Shown one piece after another: positions 1 to 5,430 of a stretch of DNA of 6,272 nt (positions are counted from its first letter, which is position 1; every line of letters starts with the position of its first letter). A program made the position numbers and the translations under genes. The DNA lies in NCBI GenBank assembly GCA_015493185.1, contig WGDQ01000117.1, positions 1-6,272 of the forward strand. Direction: 5' to 3'. Source of the stretch: Planctomycetaceae bacterium (lineage in GTDB: Bacteria > Planctomycetota > Planctomycetia > Pirellulales > JAEUIK01). The notes under the pieces are model-generated. The model did not search any database and was not told the DNA's origin. It saw nothing but the letters and a program-made list of their open reading frames with translations.

Positions 1-303
1 ACGCCACCCACGCCGCCCGAAACGCTGTCGCGCGCCCGAAAAATCGCGATGGACAACGGCGTCCGCTACGCCTACACGGGCAACGTTTACGACCCGGAAG
101 GTCAAACCACCTATTGCCACAAGTGCGGGCACGTGTTGATCGGTCGTGACCAATATGAAATCACGAAGTGGAATCTGACGGCCGAGGGGCACTGCAATCA
201 GTGTGGCGAACCATGTGCGGGCGTGTTCGAAGCCGAGCCCGGCCATTGGGGGCCGCGACGTTTGCCTGTGCGACTGGCCAACTTCGCCTCGAACACCACC
301 TGA
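1..303 (+). CDS. amrS: AmmeMemoRadiSam system radical SAM enzyme, C-terminal part (5'-truncated)
   Basis: Frame 1 is open from the window edge to TGA at 301-303, giving the last 100 residues. The radical SAM core and its CX3CX2C cluster motif lie upstream of the window. What is visible is the typical end of this family: a 'TPPETL.RAR.IA...G..Y.YTGNVYD' stretch (residues 5-31), then 'TTYCHKCG' (C39, C42) and 'GHCNQCG' (C65, C68), two CXXC knuckles forming a probable zinc ribbon, then 'GHWGPRRLPVRL' near the end. The family is a PflA-like radical SAM protein that co-occurs with AMMECR1- and Memo-domain proteins; its reaction is not firmly established. No AMMECR1 or Memo gene is visible downstream, so any partners must lie upstream or elsewhere. 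The assignment rests on remembered family sequence, and I am fairly sure of it. The next gene follows after 140 bases on the same strand. Confidence 0.85.
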   Translation, partial: TPPTPPETLSRARKIAMDNGVRYAYTGNVYDPEGQTTYCHKCGHVLIGRDQYEITKWNLTAEGHCNQCGEPCAGVFEAEPGHWGPRRLPVRLANFASNTT

Positions 304-379
304 GCCATTTCTGGCATATTTGCTTGACGTCGTCATCGCGTTTTGATGCCATGGTCGTGCCTCGTGCTCGCGCGGCAAC

Positions 380-414
380 GGCAGCGAACGATTGGCAATC
401 AAAACAACGCTGCC
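380..414. repeat. Nested inverted repeat upstream of the nicotinamidase gene (operator or mRNA hairpin candidate)
   Basis: GGCAGCG (380-386) and CGCTGCC (408-414) are perfect 7-base inverted arms. Inside their 21-base loop sits a second dyad, GATTG-G-CAATC (390-400), also perfect in its 5-base arms. The structure ends 15 bases before the Shine-Dalgarno of the nicotinamidase gene at 430. It could be a repressor site or a hairpin in the 5' leader. No T-run follows, so it is not an intrinsic terminator for the upstream gene. A 5-base dyad can occur by chance; the nesting and position make it worth recording. Confidence 0.4.
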
Positions 415-429
415 AAACCGCTCGCTCGG

Positions 430-436
430 AAGGAGG
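430..436 (+). promoter_or_regulatory. Strong Shine-Dalgarno fixing the nicotinamidase GTG start
   Basis: AAGGAGG lies seven bases before GTG 444. The same frame is open back to 168 with an earlier ATG, but that extension overlaps the end of the radical SAM gene and encodes nothing like the family. The ribosome binding site therefore decides the start. Confidence 0.8.
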
Positions 437-443
437 GCAGGGC

Positions 444-1085
444 GTGTCTGCTGCGACAAAGAACGACGTGGTCCGCCTACGACCGGGCGACGCGCTGCTG
501 ATCGTCGACGTACAAAACGACTTTCTGCCCGAGGGCGCGCTGCCCGTGCCCGATGGCGACCGCGTGATTGGCCCCCTGAACCGCTACATCGAGCGGTTTA
601 CCGAAGTCGGCTTGCCGGTGTTTGCTACGCGCGATTGGCACCCGCCCGATCACTGTTCTTTTCAAGCGCAGGGCGGTCCGTGGCCACCGCACTGCGTAGC
701 GGGCACAACCGGTGCCCAGTTCCCGTCCGATCTGAAATTGCCTTCTACGGCCACCATTGTGTCCAAAGGCACGCGCCCCGACGAAGAGGCCTACTCCGGC
801 TTCAAGGGCACGTCGTTGGAGCATCTATTGCGCGAGGCCGGCGTTGATCGGCTGTTCGTTGGCGGCCTGGCAACCGACTATTGCGTTCGCAATACGGTGC
901 TCGATGCACTGGAACGCGGATTCGATGTGTTTCTGCTAGTCGACGCAGTGCGCGCCGTCGACGTGCGTCCTGGCGACGGTCAGCGCGCCGTGCGCGAAAT
1001 GCTCGAGCGGGGGGCGCGTCCCCTCGATTTGCACCAACTCGATGCATCGCCACGAGGCGACGACACATCATCGCTGCGCAAATAG
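444..1085 (+). CDS. pncA: Nicotinamidase (nicotinamide amidohydrolase, isochorismatase fold)
   Basis: Encodes 213 residues from GTG 444. The enzyme should hydrolyse nicotinamide to nicotinic acid plus ammonia in the cytoplasm, feeding NAD salvage by the Preiss-Handler route. The catalytic triad is visible: D22 in 'LLIVDVQNDF', K108 in 'IVSKGT' and C147 in 'LATDYCVRNT'. The metal ligands are also present: D64 and H66 in 'TRDWHPPDH', H70 as the likely further ligand seen in mycobacterial PncA, and H83 in 'WPPHCVAGT'. 'GGLATDYC' matches the cis-peptide loop before the nucleophilic cysteine. 'DEEAYSGF' (113-120) is the usual nicotinamidase stretch after the lysine. Length agrees with the family, whose bacterial members are mostly about 180-215 residues. 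The last 20 or so residues ('SPRGDDTSSLRK' end) look like a disordered tail. A looser isochorismatase-like hydrolase is the alternative, but the full nicotinamidase signature makes that unlikely. It may be co-transcribed with the upstream radical SAM gene or use its own promoter in 304-429, where I found no convincing -35/-10 pair. Confidence 0.93.
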   Translation: MSAATKNDVVRLRPGDALLIVDVQNDFLPEGALPVPDGDRVIGPLNRYIERFTEVGLPVFATRDWHPPDHCSFQAQGGPWPPHCVAGTTGAQFPSDLKLPSTATIVSKGTRPDEEAYSGFKGTSLEHLLREAGVDRLFVGGLATDYCVRNTVLDALERGFDVFLLVDAVRAVDVRPGDGQRAVREMLERGARPLDLHQLDASPRGDDTSSLRK

Positions 1086-1154
1086 GCCAACGGGCATTGT
1101 GCCTCGATGGTGTGAGCTTTCTCTTGCTTTGCCTTAAGCGGTGCAAGCATTGAT

Positions 1155-1180
1155 AGCAGCCTTGCGGCTGAGCCGCTGCT
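1155..1180. repeat. Overlapping inverted repeats downstream of pncA
   Basis: Three pairings overlap here: CAGCC-TTGC-GGCTG (1157-1170), CGGCT-G-AGCCG (1165-1175) and outer arms AGCAGC/GCTGCT (1155-1160 and 1175-1180). The first two cannot form together because they share 1165-1170. No T-run follows, so it is a poor intrinsic terminator for pncA. It overlaps the -35 and spacer of a candidate promoter at 1162-1189. Possible roles are an operator or an RNA 3'-end stabiliser; neither is shown by the sequence. Confidence 0.35.
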
Positions 1181-1189
1181 TCCTATACT
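1162..1189 (+). promoter_or_regulatory. Candidate sigma-70 promoter, distal, for the alpha-CTD-like gene
   Basis: TTGCGG (1162-1167) and TATACT (1184-1189) are separated by 16 bases. The -10 matches consensus at five of six positions, the -35 at only three. Transcription would start near 1196 and give a leader of about 175 bases before ATG 1372. Confidence 0.3.
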
Positions 1190-1256
1190 TGCCGCATACA
1201 CGATTCCGTTTGTGCAAAGCGGTGCGGCAGAAGTTTGAAAAAAATGTCGCTCCAGT

Positions 1257-1285
1257 CACGGCAAACGTGTTATGATTTCGCCGTG
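1257..1285 (+). promoter_or_regulatory. Extended -10 promoter enclosed by an inverted repeat, upstream of the alpha-CTD-like gene
   Basis: TG-T-TATGAT (TG at 1268-1269, hexamer at 1271-1276) is a good extended -10 element, and no matching -35 lies 16-18 bases upstream. It is enclosed by arms CACGGCAAA (1257-1265) and TTCGCCGTG (1277-1285), which are inverted copies with one mismatch in nine. A protein bound to this dyad would cover the -10 and block initiation, so a repressor site or autoregulation is plausible. Transcription would begin near 1283, giving a leader of about 89 bases. Confidence 0.42.
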
Positions 1286-1371
1286 GTTGTTGGCGGCGTT
1301 GATCGGCGCCCCGCACATAACGGATGTTGTTGTTGCTTGTGTCGATGGTTCATCAGATTGGGAGGGACCCC

Positions 1372-1653
1372 ATGGCCACCCGCACTCGTATCCCGCTTAG
1401 CCACACTCAGGACTCGGCCAAAGAGCTCCGTGAGCGGCTCGAAATGAGCACGGCCGAAATCGGCCTCTCGGTGCGCACCACCAACTGCTTGGAAGAGCGC
1501 GGCATCTTCACCGTGAACGACCTGCTGCACTGCACGCGTGAAGATCTGCTCAGCATCTCCAACTTCGGCGAGAAAACGTTGGAAGAGGTGTACAAAGCGC
1601 TCGAGAGCATCGGCTTTTATCGTCCGTCGCGTCAAACGGCCACGGTCGGCTGA
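1372..1653 (+). CDS. Stand-alone RNA polymerase alpha C-terminal-domain-like protein
   Basis: Encodes 93 residues from ATG 1372. GGAGG at 1361-1365 sits six bases before it and selects this ATG over the in-frame ATG at 1324. Residues 28-82 align by eye with the alpha-CTD, two helix-hairpin-helix-like units: 'IGLSVRTTNCLEERGIFTVNDLL' then 'TREDLLSISNFGEKTLEEVYKAL'. The E. coli residues that contact UP-element DNA are matched: R265 by R35, N268 by N38, C269 by C39, G296 by G66, K298 by K68, S299 by T69 (conservative) and E302 by E72. The sigma-contacting E261 falls on G31, so that surface seems lost. No alpha-NTD is present, so it cannot assemble polymerase as alpha does. A cytoplasmic DNA-binding role at A-rich minor grooves, or competition with real alpha-CTD, is inference. 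Residues 1-25 look helical and charged ('SAKELRERLEMSTAE') and may mediate dimerisation. The gene has its own candidate promoters and a strong terminator, so it is probably monocistronic. Confidence 0.85.
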   Translation: MATRTRIPLSHTQDSAKELRERLEMSTAEIGLSVRTTNCLEERGIFTVNDLLHCTREDLLSISNFGEKTLEEVYKALESIGFYRPSRQTATVG

Positions 1654-1771
1654 TCGCTGTGGCGCACGATTCGTTGCTCTTTCTCAAGGCCGCTTCAAAA
1701 GCCGATGTTGCCGCGCCGCGGTTGCCGTTTTGCCCCAACCGCCCCCCGCGATAAAACGTGGCCAAGCAATC
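1654..1771 (+). other. 3' untranslated stretch between the alpha-CTD-like stop codon and its terminator
   Basis: About 118 bases separate the stop codon from the terminator hairpin, long for a simple 3' UTR. It contains a small GC palindrome CCGCG-C-CGCGG (1711-1721 approximately) and no convincing reading frame or promoter. A 3'-end-derived small RNA ending at the terminator is conceivable but unsupported beyond the length. Confidence 0.3.
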
Positions 1772-1819
1772 AGAACACGCCATGCCATCGCCCCGATGGC
1801 TATCGGCGTGTTCTTTTTT
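1772..1819 (+). terminator. Strong Rho-independent terminator after the alpha-CTD-like gene
   Basis: Outer stem AGAACACGCC (1772-1781) pairs perfectly with GGCGTGTTCT (1805-1814). After a small internal loop (AT against TATC) an inner stem GCCATCG (1784-1790) pairs with CGATGGC (1794-1800) around a CCC loop. Six T follow at 1814-1819. The opposite strand has no T-run after the stem, so it acts on + transcripts only. It ends the transcript of the gene stopping at 1653. Confidence 0.88.
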
Positions 1820-2082
1820 CGTGTCTGCCGTCGAGCAGCGGCGTTTCACACAACACTTGGGCACTCGCGTCTCGTCCGGCGTAGAACATCAAAAAAACAT
1901 CGAACGAGCGCGTTCGGCCTGTCCGGAGCGCGACGGGGTGCTCGTTTTGCAAGGCTGGCCTGTTTTTTCGCCAAACGACGAGATGGCGCGAGGACTTCAA
2001 AAACTTTTTGTTGAGCCGGTTTGTCGGAACGAATTTCACGTCGTCCGCGCCGGCCTGAGCGGGTTTTTCTCGGATAGGCTAA
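1820..2082. other. Gene-free stretch between convergent units
   Basis: No coding region is supported. Frames open here have no ribosome binding site and encode basic, low-complexity peptides without family resemblance. The stretch is richer in A- and T-runs (A7 at 1891-1897, T6 at 1962-1967, and the dyad CAAAAA-C-TTTTTG at 1998-2010) than the flanking genes. A possible minus-strand terminator lies at 1891-1946. Confidence 0.5.
1891..1946 (-). terminator. Possible terminator of the minus-strand beta-propeller gene
   Basis: Read on the minus strand, AACGAGC (1946 to 1940) pairs with GCTCGTT (1909 to 1903). An inner imperfect GCGC...CGG...CCG...GCGC hairpin lies in the loop. Seven T follow (1897 to 1891), but five bases separate them from the stem, which weakens the call. 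It would lie about 140 bases past the stop codon at 2083. On the plus strand the same stem is followed by only TTTT counting its own last bases, so a bidirectional role is weaker still. Confidence 0.3.
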
Positions 2083-3573
2083 TTACGGCTGGCGCGGCCA
2101 GGTGAAGCCTTGCAGCATCGATCGACTGCGGACAAACACGCGCCGGCCGACCATCGCCGGCACGGTCCAGGTCGGTTCGTCGGTCAGTTGCACGAGGGCA
2201 AGTGGTCGATACGCGTCGGTAGCGGCTTGTAGCACGAGAAGTTCGCCGGCTTCATTCAGCCCCAACAGTTTGTCGCCCACCGCCACGGGCGAGCAGTAGT
2301 AACCATGATTGCCGCCGCTCCAAAGCGTTTGCCCGTCGCGTAGCCGAACGCAGGCCAGTTGGCCATCGTCGTTCATGCCGAACACATAGTCGCCCGTGGC
2401 GACCATCGACGAGAGGTAACTGCTCAAGTCGTCGTTTTCCCACGCCAGTTGTTTTCGCCACCGATCTCCTTCCCGCGTGATGCGCAGCGCGGTGAGCGGT
2501 CGACTATCACCGGTGACCAGCACCAAATCGCCAGCGACGGTGGGCGTGCTGATGCTCTCGTCGTACTGAATCTGAAAAGGATGCTCCCAGAGCAACTGGC
2601 CGTTATCGATCCGCAGCCCCACCACGCGCGAGCCGGTCATCACAATCACCTGCCGCACGCCGGCCAGTTCGGCCACAACCGGCGAAGAGTACGACACGTG
2701 ATCGTCGAGCGCCCGCCATAGCTCAGCACCGGTTTGCTTATCCAGCGCCATCACCGTGGCGCCGCGTGCCCCGCCCACTTGAACAATCAATCGCTGCCCA
2801 TCCACCGTCGGCGAACCCGTGTAGCCGAACAGCGGAACGGGTGCCCCGAGCTTCTGGCCGACAGGAACGACGACGTTCTGCTCGCCATTCACATAGGCCC
2901 GACCACCTGGCAGCGGCTGAAGCCGCCCGTATCGCGCCGGCAAGTGCACGTGCCAAAGCCGCTTGCCCGTGCGGGCGTCGATGCATTGCAGCCAGCCGGC
3001 AATCCCCAGGCTGTACACGTGGCCCGAATCGACCACCGGCGTAGCCTTCGGGCCGTTGCCATGACGCCGACCGACCGCGTGCGGCTCGAAATCCACCGCA
3101 TTTGTGCACCGCCACAAGATGCTTCCCGTTTGCGCGTCGACAGCCAAAACCCGCTCCACATCGCCCTGCCGGTCGGTGATGAACACGCGGCCTTCGCCAA
3201 CAACGGGCGACGACCAGCCCGTTCCCAGTTCCACCTGCCAGTCGGGCTTAAGCTGCTCGGGCCACTTGTCGGGAAGCTCCGCATGCCAGGCAATCGACAG
3301 CGTGCCCGGACCACGCCAATTGGCCCATGCGCGCTGCAAAGGCCAGGCGGATACAGCCCGTGCCTGTGGCGACCAGGCGAGCGTGCGCGAGTCGCTCTGT
3401 CCGTCGGCTTGCGATCGGGCGGTCTGCGACCCACTGCTCGCTTCCGACGTTCCGGCCGCGGCCGAAGGGCCTGCGTCGTCCGACCGTGCGGCGGGCACCA
3501 CCGCCGTTCCGCATCCGTATGCGACCAATATCAGCAGCAGGCCGGCAACGGTCGCGATGCGGCTCAAGGCCAT
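2083..3573 (-). CDS. PQQ-binding-like beta-propeller repeat lipoprotein
   Basis: Encodes 496 residues from the chosen ATG at 3573, stop TAA at 2085-2083. The N-terminus 'MALSRIATVAGLLLILVAYGC' is a compact export signal ending at C21. The lipobox A-Y-G-C has glycine at -1, but alanine rather than L/V/I at -3, so lipidation is likely, not certain. Residues 22-84 are a Ser/Ala/Gly/Gln-rich linker. From 'NWRGPG' (85-90) to the end come repeated blade motifs of the form 'SSPVV.G..VF..D..G.....DA.TG..LW': residues 121-154 are the clearest, then 'GPKATPVV...IDARTGKRLW', 'GYTGSPTV...LDKQTGAELW', 'SYSSPVV...RIDNGQLLW', 'SISTPTV', 'SSMVATGDYVFGMNDDGQLACV...DGQTLW' and 'YCSPVAVGDKLLGLNEAGELLVL'. That makes about seven or eight blades. 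BamB, quinoprotein dehydrogenases and many planctomycete proteins share this fold; nothing here proves PQQ binding or catalysis. It probably acts outside the cytoplasm, on binding or scaffolding. In-frame ATGs at 3600 and 3681 are alternatives; the 3573 start gives the most standard signal peptide. None has a clear Shine-Dalgarno. Confidence 0.85.
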   Translation of the reverse strand: MALSRIATVAGLLLILVAYGCGTAVVPAARSDDAGPSAAAGTSEASSGSQTARSQADGQSDSRTLAWSPQARAVSAWPLQRAWANWRGPGTLSIAWHAELPDKWPEQLKPDWQVELGTGWSSPVVGEGRVFITDRQGDVERVLAVDAQTGSILWRCTNAVDFEPHAVGRRHGNGPKATPVVDSGHVYSLGIAGWLQCIDARTGKRLWHVHLPARYGRLQPLPGGRAYVNGEQNVVVPVGQKLGAPVPLFGYTGSPTVDGQRLIVQVGGARGATVMALDKQTGAELWRALDDHVSYSSPVVAELAGVRQVIVMTGSRVVGLRIDNGQLLWEHPFQIQYDESISTPTVAGDLVLVTGDSRPLTALRITREGDRWRKQLAWENDDLSSYLSSMVATGDYVFGMNDDGQLACVRLRDGQTLWSGGNHGYYCSPVAVGDKLLGLNEAGELLVLQAATDAYRPLALVQLTDEPTWTVPAMVGRRVFVRSRSMLQGFTWPRQP

Positions 3574-3688
3574 GCCGGTTTCGAAAGCGGGACGAACCAT
3601 AGAAATGGAAATTGAAAGCGCCAGCCGGGTGAGCCGAACTCGTTGGCCCGCGGCAAGCCTGCTTGGTTCATTTCGTTTCATGGCCGGA

Positions 3689-3694
3689 ATTATA
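3689..3694 (-). promoter_or_regulatory. Perfect -10 box for the beta-propeller gene
   Basis: TATAAT reads on the minus strand from 3694 to 3689. The region 16-18 bases upstream (near 3711-3717, GTGCGG) is a poor -35. Transcription would start at about 3682, giving a leader of about 109 bases to ATG 3573, or a nearly leaderless message if ATG 3681 is used. In a GC-rich intergenic region a perfect TATAAT is unlikely to be chance, but the missing -35 limits confidence. Confidence 0.5.
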
Positions 3695-3721
3695 CGCGCC
3701 GGTTCGCCCGACCGCACGCGC

Positions 3722-3739
3722 GCCGCAGAAAGCTGCGGC
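3722..3739. repeat. Perfect 7-bp dyad in the divergent promoter region
   Basis: GCCGCAG (3722-3728), loop AAAG, CTGCGGC (3733-3739). It lies at about -41 to -58 from the inferred minus-strand start near 3682, a usual position for an activator or an upstream operator, and also upstream of the plus-strand operon. It has no T-run on either side, so it is not a terminator. Confidence 0.45.
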
Positions 3740-3776
3740 CCCAGTCGCTTGCCTGCCCCCATGTCGGTCGAGCGGT

Positions 3777-3782
3777 TAGAAT
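3777..3782 (+). promoter_or_regulatory. Weak candidate -10 for the DUF3592/arrestin-like operon
   Basis: TAGAAT matches the -10 consensus at five of six positions. The nearest -35-like hexamer, TTGCCT (3749-3754), is 22 bases away, too far for normal spacing. It would give a leader of about 160 bases before TTG 3951. I found nothing better on this strand in 3574-3950. Confidence 0.2.
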
Positions 3783-3937
3783 AACAGGGCAGTCGGCCGA
3801 TCCGTTTGGCGCCGGATGCCCGGTTCGATGAATCTCGGCCGGCACGATGCTTCGCTGCCCATCCGTTCGCCGCAAGCGCAACCAACGTGTTCAATTTCTA
3901 CTGGTTTGCTGAAAAACCGTCCGCCGCCACAGCGGCG

Positions 3938-3942
3938 AGGGG
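3938..3942 (+). promoter_or_regulatory. Shine-Dalgarno fixing a TTG start
   Basis: AGGGG (within GCGAGGGG, 3935-3942) is eight bases before TTG 3951. Earlier in-frame ATGs at 3816 and 3828 have no such site, and the residues they would add look non-coding, so the TTG is preferred. Confidence 0.6.
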
Positions 3943-3950
3943 TTGGTTCC

Positions 3951-5267
3951 TTGGCCCGCTATTTCCGACTCTATGGCAAGAAACGAGGCAGCCGCCGCAC
4001 CGGTTCGCGCGTGGTGGGCAATGCCACGGTGCTCGGTTTCTTCGCCGTTACGTTGCTGTGCGGCCTCGGATTGCTAGGGTGGCTGGTTGCCGCGTTTGGT
4101 ATTCCGCAATGGCGTGTCAGCTTTCGGTTCGAGCCCGTCCAGTGCACGGTGCTGAAAAAGCGGGTTGCCGAAACAGAAACCGACAGTGGCGCCGCCTACC
4201 GGCCAGAAGTGCTCGTCCGCTACCAGGTCGACGACCAGACATATGAAACGTGGACCTACGACGTAAGCGGTGTCTATCGTCCCGATCGCCAGGCCTGCGA
4301 ACGATTGCTCGAGCGTTTCACGGTCGGTGGCCAGTACCGTTGCTGGTACGACCCGGCTGCCCCTCAAAATGCCGTACTCGTCCGCGTTTCGAACTGGGCG
4401 GTGTGGCTCGTCGCTCTGTTGCCGCTGTCGTTCATCGTGGTCGGGGGTGGGGGGCTCATCTACCAGGCCGTGTATCTCGGGAAAAGCCGCGAGCGGCGTG
4501 CCGTCTTGTCTCAACGGGCCGGTGAGCTCGATCCCTTCGACCAAACCTTCACCACGGACGAGCAATACCCCTTTGTGCCCAACTATCGGGTCATTATGGA
4601 CAGCCCCGGCACGAAGCTCGCCTACCGCTTGCCGGTCGAACGTTCCGGAGCCTGGGCCTTGGCCGGCGCTCTAGTCGTCATGTTGGCGACCAACGCCACC
4701 TCGGCCCTGTTTGTTTACCTGGCCATCAAGGGGCACCGGCGGGGCGAGCCCGATTGGTGGCTCACGGCGTTTACCGTACCGGTTATTTTTGGCGGCATGG
4801 TCACGTTGGTTTATTTCGTCCGCCGGCTCCTGATGTTGGCTGGCCTGGGCCCCGTTATTCTGGAAACGTCCGACCATCCGCTCTTTCCCGGCCGACGTTA
4901 TCGGTTGTATTTCCTGTACGCTGGACAAGTGCGCCTGCGAGGCGTGGTGATGCGGCTGGTTTGCGAAGAACGCACCTCGTTTCTGCAAGGCACCAACGCG
5001 CGAACCGAACGTCGCGTCGTTTTCGATCAGGTGATTTGCCGGCACGACGACCTGAGGCTCTCCGATGATGGCACCGTCGAGCTCGAATGCCCGTTGGTCA
5101 TTCCGGCTCGAGCCATGCACTCGTTCAAGGCCGAGCACAACGAGATCGCGTGGCGCATCGTTGTTCATGGTCACATTGCCGGCTGGCCCGATTTCGAGCG
5201 GGCATACTCACTCGCCGTCTGCCCGACGCACGAGCAACCGCAATACCGCACCGCGGGGTCGGCGTAG
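3951..5267 (+). CDS. DUF3592 membrane protein with C-terminal arrestin-like domain
   Basis: Encodes 438 residues from TTG 3951 ('(M)ARYFRLYGKKRGSRR'). Helix 1 spans residues 24-50. A DUF3592-type domain follows at about 60-145: 'VQCTVLKKRV' (63-72), then 'YRPEVLVRYQVDDQTYETWTYD', then 'YRCWYDPAAPQNAVL' with the typical WYDP. Helix 2 is 149-175, helix 3 is 235-259 and helix 4 is 269-290. Residues from about 300 to 425 form a predicted all-beta domain resembling one arrestin sandwich: 'ILETSDHPLFPGRRYRLYFLY', then 'VIPARAMHSFKAEHNEIAW' and 'HIAGWPDFERAYSLAV'. Positive charges at the N-terminus, after helix 2 ('KSRERR') and after helix 4 ('RRLL') suggest DUF3592 outside and the arrestin-like part in the cytoplasm; the basic loop between helices 3 and 4 is the exception. 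The function of DUF3592 is unknown. The arrestin-like call is by pattern only, as such folds have low sequence identity. It is first in a probable three-gene operon. Confidence 0.78.
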   Translation: MARYFRLYGKKRGSRRTGSRVVGNATVLGFFAVTLLCGLGLLGWLVAAFGIPQWRVSFRFEPVQCTVLKKRVAETETDSGAAYRPEVLVRYQVDDQTYETWTYDVSGVYRPDRQACERLLERFTVGGQYRCWYDPAAPQNAVLVRVSNWAVWLVALLPLSFIVVGGGGLIYQAVYLGKSRERRAVLSQRAGELDPFDQTFTTDEQYPFVPNYRVIMDSPGTKLAYRLPVERSGAWALAGALVVMLATNATSALFVYLAIKGHRRGEPDWWLTAFTVPVIFGGMVTLVYFVRRLLMLAGLGPVILETSDHPLFPGRRYRLYFLYAGQVRLRGVVMRLVCEERTSFLQGTNARTERRVVFDQVICRHDDLRLSDDGTVELECPLVIPARAMHSFKAEHNEIAWRIVVHGHIAGWPDFERAYSLAVCPTHEQPQYRTAGSA

Positions 5268-5430
5268 TCCGCGAACCAGCCGCTCCAGAAATGCCATCGC
5301 CTGCACTTGCCACTCCTCAGCAACGTTTGTCCCGACTGTCGCCGCTGTTTCGAATGTTTCCAACCGGCGTGAAACCGGCCCACATTACCGCTTGTCGCGT
5401 GCAGACCAACCTGCGCAGGAACTCCGGTCC
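5268..5430 (+). other. Intra-operon gap of 163 bases
   Basis: The frame of the next gene is open through this stretch back to 5065, but there it encodes Ser/Arg/Pro-rich sequence without family resemblance. I see no terminator and no clear promoter. A 5-base hairpin GTTTC/GAAAC (about 5356-5375) is the only structure noted. Co-transcription across the gap is likely. Confidence 0.4.

Noticed and set aside
324..352. TTGACG at 324-329 as a -35 for pncA, with a TGACG-T-CGTCA dyad at 325-335
   Set aside because: No acceptable -10 lies 16-18 bases downstream; the hexamer alone is not enough.
168..443. N-terminal extension of the nicotinamidase frame back to an ATG at 168
   Set aside because: It overlaps the conserved end of the radical SAM gene, has no family resemblance, and a near-perfect Shine-Dalgarno points to GTG 444.
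1800..2039. Minus-strand 79-residue frame in the gap, starting GTG
   Set aside because: No Shine-Dalgarno, strongly basic composition and no family resemblance; it also overlaps the terminator hairpin.
2046..2070. CCGC...GCGG followed by five T as a plus-strand terminator
   Set aside because: Only four pairs form and no plus-strand transcript needs ending here after the strong terminator at 1772-1819.
1758..2105. Plus-strand open frame in the gap, overlapping the strong terminator
   Set aside because: It begins ahead of and runs through the terminator, runs into the end of the minus-strand gene, and its peptide has no recognisable features or ribosome binding site.
2734..3615. 293-residue plus-strand frame opposite the beta-propeller gene
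   Set aside because: It is the antisense shadow of a clear repeat protein; its peptide is rich in His, Arg and Pro as expected for an antisense GC-rich frame.
3574..3894. Extension of the beta-propeller protein to an ATG at 3894
   Set aside because: It lies upstream of the TATAAT, crosses the divergent promoter region and encodes low-complexity sequence ahead of a complete signal peptide.
3816..3950. Extension of the DUF3592 protein to ATG 3816
   Set aside because: The 45 extra residues look non-coding, whereas TTG 3951 has a well-placed AGGGG and begins at the expected 'ARYFRLYGKK'.
5065..5430. Extension of the small arrestin-like protein upstream of ATG 5431
   Set aside because: The added sequence is Ser/Arg/Pro-rich and overlaps the end of the DUF3592 gene in another frame.
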